A stretch of DNA of 64,000 bases, taken from Vibrio coralliirubri (GTDB lineage: Bacteria > Pseudomonadota > Gammaproteobacteria > Enterobacterales > Vibrionaceae). The stretch is from positions 1,054,001-1,118,000 of the forward strand of contig NZ_AP025471.1 of the NCBI RefSeq assembly GCF_024347375.1. The letters are read 5' to 3'. The notes beneath the pieces are model-generated. The model had not been told where the DNA came from. It saw nothing but the letters and a program-made list of their open reading frames with translations, and made no database searches. Positions 45,796-54,763 of the stretch are shown one piece after another (within the stretch, counting starts at the first letter, position 1; every line of letters begins with the position of its first letter). The translations under genes and the position numbers were made by a program.

Positions 45796-46053
45796 TTAGT
45801 CTTCTACTCTTAACACGACATGGCCCTGCTCTAACAACTCGATAATCGCTTGTTGGTAAGCTTCTTCGACGATGGTTTGTTTCCAAACACGCTCGTAATC
45901 AGATAAAACTTGCTGTCTAGAAATGGTTGACACTCCGAAACTTAATATACCCTCGGTACGATGTCGTCGAATGGTGACTAGCTTAGCCTCCGTCCACAAC
46001 GGTACTGGTTTGGAGCTACGCCTATATTGAAGTGCTTTTTTATTTTTCGCCAT
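45796..46053 (-). CDS. Small hypothetical plasmid protein
   Basis: 85 residues, ATG at 46053 with AAGG 7 bases upstream. Basic N-terminus (MAKNKKALQYRRSSKP) and an acidic helical C-terminus (EEAYQQAIIELLEQGHVVL). The size and layout resemble small plasmid-encoded regulators, but no family is recognised. Confidence 0.5.
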   Translation of the reverse strand: MAKNKKALQYRRSSKPVPLWTEAKLVTIRRHRTEGILSFGVSTISRQQVLSDYERVWKQTIVEEAYQQAIIELLEQGHVVLRVED

Positions 46054-46184
46054 GCTCGTGCCTTAACGGATGTAGACCATCAGCTTATCAAAAGTAGCGC
46101 ATACACTTTACTGTGTACTCAACAAAAATCGACGTAAATCTCGTTCCACAAGCACGATGTACACCTTACCCATATGCATTTATA

Positions 46185-46295
46185 AAAAGTTCAACGATGA
46201 GCAATTTTGCTGCACCTTTCATCAATTCAGTTCGGTGCTAAGCAGTTCTAGCTAGGATCAGGTGTACCTTTTGCTCCAGTGAATAGTTGTAGAGA
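46185..46295 (-). mobile_element. IS630-family transposase fragment
   Basis: Translation gives YSLEQKVHLILARTA, a stop, then HRTELMKGAAKLL, aligning with the DDE-region fragment at 61.8-61.9 kb (YPLEQKVHLILDGAASHRTG). Only about 35 codons survive. Confidence 0.6.
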
Positions 46296-46374
46296 TCAAC
46301 AAACACACGCCAATGAAGCTTTTATCGCATGTCAAGAAGCGTAATCAAACACCACCATCACCTTACAGAAAAAT

Positions 46375-47121
46375 TTAATACCTAGAAGGATAAGTACCAT
46401 TCACTGCAATACAATGGGTAAGCCCGACAAAAGGCTGCCTGTGTTCAAACTCCTTCCCCGCCCCAGTAGACTCCACCTCACCATCCACGAAAATATTATT
46501 ACCAAACTGCACCTCAGACTTCCCCGTTCCGACTAAATGCGCTCCCGAGGTCCCAGTGCTTCCATAAATCTTCACTTCGTGATTGTCCCCAAAATTATCT
46601 TTACCAACCGTGTTTAAAAATGTTGCGCCACTCTCAGGTACCTTATGGCTAGTTCCTGAACTGGTAGAAAGGGGGACTTCCACAGCAACGTCAATATTGA
46701 CATTGCTCGCATTAACTCGAACGCCTGCCCCGACGACATGCTTATGAGGTGGCAGACTGTTCTGTGTAAGTTTAATAAAATCCTCACCACCCCGTTGAGC
46801 TAGTGCTATAGCCCTCAAACCAGGCCCAAACCCTTGACCTACTGCGGTGCGGCCACGCATATCTGGCAGCTGGAAGTTGGTTCTAGCATCACCACCAAAG
46901 TTTGTACCCAATAAGGAATACAGTGCTTGCCATTCACTGATTGGCAAATATTGACCTTCCGCTTTCATATAATACGGAGCAGGGCAAAATTCTGCTGCTG
47001 TTACACACACAGAACCCATCAAAGGGTCCGTACTGCAGCTAGCCGCGGCACTGCCTGATGAAAATACACCAATTATTACAGCTATCGGTGTCAGCTTAGA
47101 TATCCATTGGTTTATGCGCAT
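46375..47121 (-). CDS. Secreted phage-tail-collar-domain protein
   Basis: 248 residues with a signal peptide (ending AAA). Residues 40-110 match the tail-collar/microcystin-dependent-protein domain: AEFCPAPYYMKAEGQYLPIS, then the FGGDARTNFQLPDMRGRTAVGQG motif and LPPHKHVV. The C-terminal part is Gly/Ser/Thr-rich and ends in a cysteine-bearing tail. Such domains occur in phage tails and in bacterial surface proteins. It is divergent from the RiPP-like cluster, across the 21-bp inverted repeat, and may share its control. Confidence 0.7.
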   Translation of the reverse strand: MRINQWISKLTPIAVIIGVFSSGSAAASCSTDPLMGSVCVTAAEFCPAPYYMKAEGQYLPISEWQALYSLLGTNFGGDARTNFQLPDMRGRTAVGQGFGPGLRAIALAQRGGEDFIKLTQNSLPPHKHVVGAGVRVNASNVNIDVAVEVPLSTSSGTSHKVPESGATFLNTVGKDNFGDNHEVKIYGSTGTSGAHLVGTGKSEVQFGNNIFVDGEVESTGAGKEFEHRQPFVGLTHCIAVNGTYPSRY

Positions 47122-47259
47122 TTGAAGCTCCTTAATGTTAAACCGTTACACAAAACCTCCTTCCCTTCCATGAACCGAAGAGCTCTGTCTCCCCCTTTTC
47201 AGCCATGTTGACGAAATAGATTTTGTTTCCGACGAATCTAGTACCTAACAATGCTCCGC

Positions 47260-47314
47260 TCAATTACACGGTATTACACCTTGCTCTACCGATGGTGTAA
47301 TACCGTGTAATTGA
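47260..47314. repeat. 21-bp perfect inverted repeat with phased GTGTAAT motifs
   Basis: The arms at 47260-47280 and 47294-47314 are exact reverse complements, with a 13-base loop. The right arm reads GGTGTAATACCGTGTAATTG, two GTGTAAT units 10 bp apart; the left arm mirrors it. It sits between divergent genes. The same motif occurs three times in tandem at 59006-59035 at the other end of the cluster. Likely operator; as RNA it would be a strong hairpin. Confidence 0.7.
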
Positions 47315-47372
47315 ATGAAACAGCTTCTCCTGTACATTTTGAATGACCTTTAAAAGTATGAATGGAATCAAA

Positions 47373-47555
47373 ATGAGTGGCGGTCTTGATATAGCGGCTT
47401 TGGGTGATGATGCTGCAGTAAGTGGTGGCGGGGCTACGAGCAGTAGTGTTGAAGTGAACGTTAACAAAGAGGATTTAGACCATTTCTTCGACCATATATC
47501 CGCGGTATCGACTAGGCCGACCTTAGTTCAAGTCGGTTTAGATAGCCAAGGCTGA
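47373..47555 (+). CDS. Candidate RiPP precursor peptide
   Basis: 60 residues from the ATG at 47373 (GGA 6 bases upstream). Starts at 47358 or 47343 would add 5 or 10 residues and have no better site. The N-terminal half is Gly/Ala/Ser-rich (MSGGLDIAALGDDAAVSGGG), followed by an acidic helical stretch (NKEDLDHFFDHI) and the tail AVSTRPTLVQVGLDSQG. No cysteine, so any YcaO product would be on Ser/Thr or a backbone amide. It is the only short frame next to the modification genes with suitable composition. The assignment as precursor is inference from position. Confidence 0.45.
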   Translation: MSGGLDIAALGDDAAVSGGGATSSSVEVNVNKEDLDHFFDHISAVSTRPTLVQVGLDSQG

Positions 47556-47668
47556 ATTAAACGTGGCTTGACACTAATGGAGCGCTTTTTCGCAATAGCG
47601 CTGCTAAGGCAAACCATTTATCAATGCCCAATCAAAGAATCACTGAATTCTTCAAACAAGGAACTGTC

Positions 47669-49408
47669 ATGAACGATATCAATACACAATTCGAGCTATC
47701 CGACACACCTCACGAACAGTTAATAGAAGCACAGCGCCTCATGGCAATATACAAAAATAATACTGCGCGTTATTACTATGAATTGTCCGAACTTGGTGTT
47801 GATAAAACACAGATTTTGGTTTCACATCGCTCTCGCCCCTCCCAAAGTCCAGGCCTTAGCCAGTATCAAGCTCAAACACTTATTTTTAATACACGCTTTA
47901 TTGCTTACCCGTCCGTAATTGTTATGTGTCGAAGTGAGTCAGACGTCGTCAACGCTTATCAGTTGGCCGTTAAATTTAACTTACCCGTAAAAGTACGATC
48001 TGGGGGGCATGATCACGAAGGTGAATGCACTGGAAATGATGTTGTTCTGCTCGATCTAAGTGGATTAAAAACACTGGATGTGAAGCAAGACTCTCAAGGC
48101 TACGTAGCCGATATTGGTGCTGGCTATCGCTTCTACCAACTTATACCTATTTTGGCCGACACCGAAAATGATACGCGCCCTGCATTGACCATACCTCATG
48201 GAACTTGCGCAACGGTTGGCTTAGCAGGTTACATTCAAGGTGGGGGATGGGGCCCTTGGACTCGCTTACATGGCATGTGTTGTGAATCTTTGGTTGCAGC
48301 AAGAGTCTTATTGGAGAATGGTGAGGTCATCATTGTTAACGATGAGCAAAATTCAGATCTACTGTGGGCACTTCGTGGTGGTGGTGCGTTGAGCTACGGC
48401 ATTGTATTGGAATTCACTGTTCGTACCTTCGAGATCCCTAATGAAATTCATCGCTTTGAACTGCACTGGAACACAAAAGAAGCCGATACCGGGCATAACT
48501 CCACTTACCGCGTTTTAGAGCAATGGGAAAATGCAATTAATGATGAGAACAACATAGAATTCGTTGGAACGAACCTTAAAATCAATGCTATCCCCTCAAC
48601 ATCTACTACTGAAAAAAAATGTTTTAAAGAGCTTCAGCACCCGTGCATCATGTATGGTTACTGGGAGGGTAGCGAAGAGAAACTTAAAGATTTTGTACAG
48701 CAATACTTCTCTGCAGGAATGCTTAAAATAACGGGCACTGACAGCAAGCATTTCTATGATTCTGCATTAATGGGTCATTGGGCAAGAAACTCATTGTATG
48801 ATGTAAGGCGTCTCTCTTCGGCTTCAGATAAAAGTAAGCCGTTTGCTCCCGATTTTGATTCCCCAGCCCCACACAAAATCACCTCGAAGGTCGTCTCAAA
48901 CCAAGGGCTGAGCGACGTTGGCAAAGAGCAGTTGATCCGATCTTTAACTTCAACTCTCATTAGTAAAGAAAGTGAGTCATTAGGGCTGTTCAGCTACGTT
49001 ACTCTGGGCGCTATTTCTGGGCCATTCTACGCTAACGACACGAACGAAAAAGCCAGTAAACGGGTCGCTTTTCCCTATACAACGTCTCAATACACTATCC
49101 AATATCAAACCTGGTGGAACGAAAAGGTTTATGAGGTCGAAAAAGGCCAAAATAACCCTGTCTATAATTATGTGAATCGAGCTTTAGATTGGATGGAAGT
49201 ATGTCGAGATACTGACGTATGTGGGACTAAAGGGGCATTTATCAGCTTTAAAGACAGCTCAATACCAACGCGAGAATATTTCCAACAGCATTACCAATGT
49301 CTAATAAAAACGAAAGAAAAGTACAGCGGTCCATATCAAAAACTCCCGCTCAGTTCACCGCCAGAAATAGGTTATAACCACTTTAGATCAAGAAAAACAA
49401 TCTATTAA
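47669..49408 (+). CDS. Berberine-bridge-type FAD oxidase with predicted bicovalent flavin
   Basis: 579 residues from the ATG at 47669 (AAGGA 6 bases upstream); an in-frame ATG at 47624 lacks a site. It belongs to the vanillyl-alcohol-oxidase fold: VKVRSGGHDHEG carries the histidine and IPHGTCATVGLAGYIQGGGW the cysteine that bind FAD covalently in glucooligosaccharide oxidases, and the C-terminal PVYNYVNRALDWMEV is the BBE segment (with unusual sequence). No signal peptide. It oxidises an alcohol, amine or similar carbon with O2. In the cluster it could tailor the peptide or make a small-molecule partner. A 282-base gap with no gene separates it from the kinase. Confidence 0.78.
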   Translation: MNDINTQFELSDTPHEQLIEAQRLMAIYKNNTARYYYELSELGVDKTQILVSHRSRPSQSPGLSQYQAQTLIFNTRFIAYPSVIVMCRSESDVVNAYQLAVKFNLPVKVRSGGHDHEGECTGNDVVLLDLSGLKTLDVKQDSQGYVADIGAGYRFYQLIPILADTENDTRPALTIPHGTCATVGLAGYIQGGGWGPWTRLHGMCCESLVAARVLLENGEVIIVNDEQNSDLLWALRGGGALSYGIVLEFTVRTFEIPNEIHRFELHWNTKEADTGHNSTYRVLEQWENAINDENNIEFVGTNLKINAIPSTSTTEKKCFKELQHPCIMYGYWEGSEEKLKDFVQQYFSAGMLKITGTDSKHFYDSALMGHWARNSLYDVRRLSSASDKSKPFAPDFDSPAPHKITSKVVSNQGLSDVGKEQLIRSLTSTLISKESESLGLFSYVTLGAISGPFYANDTNEKASKRVAFPYTTSQYTIQYQTWWNEKVYEVEKGQNNPVYNYVNRALDWMEVCRDTDVCGTKGAFISFKDSSIPTREYFQQHYQCLIKTKEKYSGPYQKLPLSSPPEIGYNHFRSRKTIY

Positions 49409-49690
49409 CGTTCTAAACCTCTTCGGACTTCAAAAAGGCTACCCAGAATATATTTGATACGGTCGACAAATACGTTCAATAAATCTGGGAGGCTTATTTA
49501 CTCACCTAACAATTTATAAGTAAGTAAAATCCCTCATAGAAAACTAGAAAAAACACAATCTAAGTCGCGAAAACACAAACCTAACCTTATGAATCACGTT
49601 GAATCATTGAAAGTTAATAACAATCGCTATCACTACCACTCCTTAAGTACTAGACTTATGTTCCTCGAGATGGATCTCAAGAGTAGGTAA

Positions 49691-52600
49691 ATGGCCTTAA
49701 AAGAAAATACGACGGACACAGTTGAAGCACAGTTTCACTCCAAACATTACACATTGCTTGAACAGATAGGCGAAGGTGGGTTCGGAAAAGTCTATAAAGC
49801 GGTGCAACTCAACACTCGAAAAATTGTCGCGATAAAGTTTCTTACACTAACAGAAACTGAATGCCCTCAGAAAAGACAAAAGAAAATCGCTCGCTTCAAA
49901 CGAGAGTGTGATTTGGTTCGTCGTTTAAACCACCCTAACATCGTATCACTGCTGGACAAGGGTCAGCAGGGTGATTATATCTTGTACGCCGTCTACGAAT
50001 TTGTCGATGGCGTAACACTGAAGGATTATTTGGCTTCCCGTGGTCAAATAACACCATCAAAGTCCGCAGAGATCATGGCTTCAGTACTGGATGCTCTCGC
50101 TCATGCTCATGAACTCGGTATCATTCATCGAGATATAAAGCCAGCTAACATAATGCTCTTCAATGTAGGGGCGAAACAACACATTAAAATCCTTGATTTT
50201 GGGATCAGTACACTTAAAAGTGATGGAAAAACATCGGATTTCCAAACATTAACATTAAATGATGAAACCTTAGGAACCCCTAAATACAGTGCCCCTGAGC
50301 AGTTAAGAGGTGAGCCATCTCTACCTCAAACTGATATTTATTCCTGGGGACTTGTATTTTTAGAGTGTCTCACCGGTGTTCCTGCAATAAAAGGCAACAG
50401 TGCTGCATCCATTTTTTATCATCAGCTCAGCGCTGCAAATATCCCGTTAGGTCTCCTCGCAGGGCATCATTCGGCGCATTTTTTTCGTCGTGTACTTCAT
50501 AAAAAAGCACAAGATCGCCCTGGTAACACCGTTGAATTATATCGTGAGTTTCGTCGATTTAATTTTTCCGACATAGCACCAAAGGCTCCTCACTCGGTCT
50601 CGAAAGAGGCGCCTGAATTGGTCCAAGAATCAATGACACAAACAGGGGAACTATCATCCTCTTACTACTCAAAATTCACGGAGAGAAAGCAAATCACAGC
50701 TCTGTGCTTGATTCTTTCTGAAGATAGAACAGGTGCTAGTGAGTCGACACTCGACAAGCAAGATATAGCAGAAATGCTTTTATCAGATCATCACAGTCAA
50801 TGTGTCGATATCGCACTTCGTTTTGGGGCAACTCATGTAGCTACCGTTGGTGACACTACGCTATTTTATTTCGGCTACCCTGTGGTCAGTGACAACGATA
50901 GCCGACTCAGCGCCAGAGCAGCGCTCGATATTTGGAGCAACCTCCACGCTAAACAAACATCATTCTTAGAACAGCATAATCTCAAATTCGAACTTAGAAT
51001 CGGCTTGTCTAAAGGGATGATGAGAAGCATGGACGGGGCGATACCTGAAGGGCGAGTCTCAACCGAAGCGATGACTCTTGCTCGAAATAGTCATCCCGGC
51101 GAAATCACCTGTTCGCCTCAATTTAGGGAGATGCTTAGCCATCAGCTTGTGTTTGAGCCCATTAGTCATGATTCAATATGCGCGGCACCTTATGGATATC
51201 GTCTTAAGGGAGAGCGTTTATCTGAAGCTTTCTCATTTCTGCGTAAAACACAATCACACAGCACTATTGTGGGTCGGCAGATAACCCTCGAACAACTTTT
51301 TCGTTTGAACCAGCCACACTGCCAACATCAACTCCTCCATATTCACGGTGAAGCTGGGATCGGTAAGTCTCGTTTAATTCTCGAACTAAAAGAGCGCTTA
51401 AGCAACACCCGTTCGTTTTCTCTGCAGTGTTTACCTGAGTTTCAAACGAATGCTCTGTTCCCCTTGCTTAACTTTTTTTCTGCGCACTTCGAGCTTAATG
51501 GCCAACATGCCGAGTACAATTACAAAACGGCACTAGATTCACTGCCGCTCTCATCACTAGAAAGAGAAAGAGGCTCAGCCATTCTCTGGGCCTGGTTACA
51601 ACCTTATTCAAAATTGTCTCACCAAAGTGAAAAGGAATTCCAACAAGCAATATCGACCCTTTCTCTTAGCCAACAGAAGTCATATCTCTTTTTAACCATG
51701 TCCCACCTTCTGTCTTTGATTTGCAACGGCTTCACATCCGATGACGACTCATGCTTGTTTATTTGTGAGGATGTCCATTGGTCTGATGCTACTACGCTAG
51801 AATTTATCCACTATCTGATTGAAAAAGCAGTTCACAATACCCAAAACGTTCGCTGGCTGAACAGCTCACGTACACCTCTTCCTGAAACACTAAAATCGAC
51901 CAAAGCTTACGAGGTTGAACTTTCGTCTCTAACGCAGGGAGAGTGCCACCAATTGATTGAACACTTATTCGAGCAAGTAGCCGTTAGTGAGCGAGTGAAG
52001 CAATTATTCACAACCAGAAGCGATGGAAACCCACTCTTTCTTGAGGAGTTGGTGTTTCATGCACAGAAAAACAACCTGGTTACAAAGGTGAATGGCTGTA
52101 TTGACTTCAACGTCACAGAGCCTGAATCACAAGTACCGGAAAACCTCAGAGGCACCCTTCAACAGAAACTCAATGATCTAACTTTCGCTAAAGATACCGC
52201 CCAACTTGCCGCCGCTATAGGACGAACATTCGGCGAAGCATTAATTCTACAAGCTTCAGACAAGAACATAGGGCAGATCCAAGCTGACCTAGATGAGCTG
52301 CAGCGTAGCAATATTGTTTTTAAACAACGCAGTGTGGAAGGCAACCTATATCAGTTCAAGCACGCTCTAATACGCGATGCCATCTACGAAAGTTCGACAA
52401 CACAACACATCACTCACCAGCAACTCGCAATGGCCATGGAAAATCAAGAGGGGGCAGACTATCCCCCAGCAGTAATCGGCGATCATTGGTCAAACACACA
52501 CACACCGGTACGAGCGACGGTCTACTATTTGAAAGCGGGAGAGCAAGCTGCTAAAGCTTCCATGGTAGACGATGCGATTCGACATTATGAAAAGTCGCTA

Positions 52601-53761
52601 AACATATCGTTGCTTGCTGATAAAAATGACGGAGCCAATCCTGACAAACTCTCAGCTCTTATCGGGCTTGGTGATAACTTGATCCGTTTAGCGAAACACG
52701 ACGAAGCACGCTCTTATTACCTAGAAGCTCTTAATGAAAATACGGCGGGGGATATTTTAACCAGCGTCATTTTGTACGTTAAATATGGTAAATCTCTAGA
52801 AACTCATCATTTACATGAAAAGGCTCTAGGTAACTATAACCGGGCAGAAGCTCTGTTAAACAGCCATACAGTTAAGGATTCACGTTGGTATAACACATGG
52901 TTAACGGTCCAATTATCTAAATTGTATATCCATTACTGGCGTAACGAATTGCCTAACATGAGCAGCATAATTTGCAGTATTGAAACGTGTCTTGAGTACT
53001 TTACGGATCCACTTTCACAAGCACAGTTTTACGATGCAAAACTACAGTTTGAATTACGAAGAACTCGTTACAATCTAACTCAAAATCAGATCAGTTTAGC
53101 TAAAACAGCCTACAACACATCTTTAGAAACTGACGACCATCAACTGCAAACACACAGCTTGTTTAGCTTAGGGTTTACGTACTTATTTAGTCAGCAATAT
53201 GCGGAAGCAGAAAACCACCTTTTAGCGGCATTAAAAAGCGCCAGTGAGAAAGCCGATACAACACTTAAAACCCGTTGCCTCGCCTACCTAACCGTACTTT
53301 TTAGACTGCAAGGTGACACTGAGAATACACGTCGTTATTGGGAGCAAGCCTTATCCTACGCAAAAAACTCTGGGATGGATGACTACGTGGCTATTGCTTA
53401 TGCCAATGAATCTTGGCTTGCTTGTAGGCAAGGCGATGTTTCTCACAGCCAAGCTCTCATCCAAAAAAGCAATAATATTTGGAAAGCGCTATCAAACGAG
53501 TTCCCATTTCCACTTCAATGGTTAGCTCTACTCGTAGAACTCGAGTTATTAACTCTTCTACCGTCAGACGCAATAACAGATAGCGTCCAAGAGCGCACCA
53601 TCGAAATCGCTATAACATTGCTGGACATCAGCCAGCACGCACTTCCCCACCCTGTCGTTGGCCCACTCAAGGAAATAATGAATGAAAAGCACAACGACGA
53701 ACACCGTCAGCAACTGATACTTGAAGCATTGAGAAATGCACAGGCGCTAGGTTATTTATAA
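49691..53761 (+). CDS. TOMM-type Ser/Thr kinase-cyclase-ATPase-TPR fusion protein
   Basis: 1356 residues. Kinase domain 20-295: GEGGFGKV (27-34), catalytic K49, HRDIKPAN (146-153), DFG (169-171), APE. Residues about 336-500 resemble a class III nucleotidyl cyclase fold (LCLILSED, GATHVATVGDTTLFYF) but seem degenerate. An AAA/STAND ATPase follows with Walker A GEAGIGKS near 552 and a Walker B-like FICEDVHWSD near 695. TPR-like repeats fill about 880-1300. This order matches the kinase/cyclase fusion family described for TOMM peptide loci (TIGR03903). It is probably the sensor and switch of the cluster. AAAGGAC before the next gene, 15 bases on, shows co-transcription. Confidence 0.85.
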   Translation: MALKENTTDTVEAQFHSKHYTLLEQIGEGGFGKVYKAVQLNTRKIVAIKFLTLTETECPQKRQKKIARFKRECDLVRRLNHPNIVSLLDKGQQGDYILYAVYEFVDGVTLKDYLASRGQITPSKSAEIMASVLDALAHAHELGIIHRDIKPANIMLFNVGAKQHIKILDFGISTLKSDGKTSDFQTLTLNDETLGTPKYSAPEQLRGEPSLPQTDIYSWGLVFLECLTGVPAIKGNSAASIFYHQLSAANIPLGLLAGHHSAHFFRRVLHKKAQDRPGNTVELYREFRRFNFSDIAPKAPHSVSKEAPELVQESMTQTGELSSSYYSKFTERKQITALCLILSEDRTGASESTLDKQDIAEMLLSDHHSQCVDIALRFGATHVATVGDTTLFYFGYPVVSDNDSRLSARAALDIWSNLHAKQTSFLEQHNLKFELRIGLSKGMMRSMDGAIPEGRVSTEAMTLARNSHPGEITCSPQFREMLSHQLVFEPISHDSICAAPYGYRLKGERLSEAFSFLRKTQSHSTIVGRQITLEQLFRLNQPHCQHQLLHIHGEAGIGKSRLILELKERLSNTRSFSLQCLPEFQTNALFPLLNFFSAHFELNGQHAEYNYKTALDSLPLSSLERERGSAILWAWLQPYSKLSHQSEKEFQQAISTLSLSQQKSYLFLTMSHLLSLICNGFTSDDDSCLFICEDVHWSDATTLEFIHYLIEKAVHNTQNVRWLNSSRTPLPETLKSTKAYEVELSSLTQGECHQLIEHLFEQVAVSERVKQLFTTRSDGNPLFLEELVFHAQKNNLVTKVNGCIDFNVTEPESQVPENLRGTLQQKLNDLTFAKDTAQLAAAIGRTFGEALILQASDKNIGQIQADLDELQRSNIVFKQRSVEGNLYQFKHALIRDAIYESSTTQHITHQQLAMAMENQEGADYPPAVIGDHWSNTHTPVRATVYYLKAGEQAAKASMVDDAIRHYEKSLNISLLADKNDGANPDKLSALIGLGDNLIRLAKHDEARSYYLEALNENTAGDILTSVILYVKYGKSLETHHLHEKALGNYNRAEALLNSHTVKDSRWYNTWLTVQLSKLYIHYWRNELPNMSSIICSIETCLEYFTDPLSQAQFYDAKLQFELRRTRYNLTQNQISLAKTAYNTSLETDDHQLQTHSLFSLGFTYLFSQQYAEAENHLLAALKSASEKADTTLKTRCLAYLTVLFRLQGDTENTRRYWEQALSYAKNSGMDDYVAIAYANESWLACRQGDVSHSQALIQKSNNIWKALSNEFPFPLQWLALLVELELLTLLPSDAITDSVQERTIEIAITLLDISQHALPHPVVGPLKEIMNEKHNDEHRQQLILEALRNAQALGYL

Positions 53762-53776
53762 TTAAAAGGACAAAAT

Positions 53777-54694
53777 ATGAACAACCAATCCATAGAAGAA
53801 CTTCAAAAAGAACTGAGCCCTTATATTGATGAGAAAGGTCAACTGACTCTGCGTTCACAAGATATTTATGTGATCAGACAAAATGGTCAACAGGCAACAC
53901 TCATAAATCATGAAGACTACACGTCAGAGTCAGTAAAACGCCTTGAATGGTGCTACAGCTCAACCGATTATCACTTCTTTTTTGGAGCACAAAAGGGAGG
54001 CCAAAAGCTGCAACAAATTAATATTATGGGGCCTGCATTGACTAAAGTTTTACCGTGGAACCTAGACAATGCACAGTGCCCACCTGATATTAATATGTCA
54101 GATTTAAAACCTGGATACCTACTCGATCTGCGTCTTTTACAGCTCAATAGGCTACGTGCTCCCCAACACAACGCCTCCCAACAGAACGTTGGTAGAGACT
54201 CTCCTATCAGTAACCTTGAGCTGAACTCTAGTGCACCTATCATGAGTTTTGTTAACGACCACATTCCATTATCAGCGCTAAAGCAACTCAAAGAACCTGT
54301 CTCTGAAAATATCTATATCGTTTCGTACGTCAATCCTTTATTGGTCAGAGATGATAACCAGTTTTATCCTTATCATGTTCACTACCTAAGCGTAAATGAT
54401 TTAGACAAGCTAGACGCTTTGAACCTAGAAGAAGGTGCAAGTGAGAACCTCAATGAGTTGCAAGAGACACTTAATGAGTTAAAAGCCAGTATCCATCGAC
54501 ACCAAGACGACTTAACTCCTCACTTAGACTCTATTAAACAAAACAGTAATACACTCACTGCCCAGTCATTAGCTCGATACTATCGTGATGCAGGTGTACA
54601 AGTCGGAGCGGTAAACCCGAAAGATTTACAGGAAGAAAGCTTACTCGTGGGAACCGTTTGCACTGTTGCAAACTTGCAGAGTTTCCTTAAATAA
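53777..54694 (+). CDS. Unknown protein of the YcaO-TfuA cluster
   Basis: 305 residues, AAAGGAC upstream. No signal peptide or membrane segment. Residues 1-80 have an aromatic cluster (KRLEWCYSSTDYHFFFGAQK). Residues 225-260 are helical and probably coiled coil (ENLNELQETLNELKASIHRH). The C-terminus (LARYYRDAGVQVGAV, EESLLVGTVCTVANL) is compact. No family recognised. Between kinase and YcaO it could be the kinase substrate, a precursor-binding protein, or an adaptor. An intercistronic hairpin follows it. Confidence 0.7.
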   Translation: MNNQSIEELQKELSPYIDEKGQLTLRSQDIYVIRQNGQQATLINHEDYTSESVKRLEWCYSSTDYHFFFGAQKGGQKLQQINIMGPALTKVLPWNLDNAQCPPDINMSDLKPGYLLDLRLLQLNRLRAPQHNASQQNVGRDSPISNLELNSSAPIMSFVNDHIPLSALKQLKEPVSENIYIVSYVNPLLVRDDNQFYPYHVHYLSVNDLDKLDALNLEEGASENLNELQETLNELKASIHRHQDDLTPHLDSIKQNSNTLTAQSLARYYRDAGVQVGAVNPKDLQEESLLVGTVCTVANLQSFLK

Positions 54695-54712
54695 GAAGCG
54701 AGTTATTATTAA

Positions 54713-54737
54713 GGAGCCAAATAGGACATTTGGCTCC
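54713..54737 (+). promoter_or_regulatory. Intercistronic hairpin before ycaO
   Basis: 10-bp perfect stem GGAGCCAAAT / ATTTGGCTCC with a 5-base loop, between the 305-residue gene and ycaO. No T-run follows, so it may be an RNA-processing or stability element setting different levels of the two gene groups. Confidence 0.5.
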
Positions 54738-54763
54738 GAATCTTTGTCATTGAAGGACCATTA

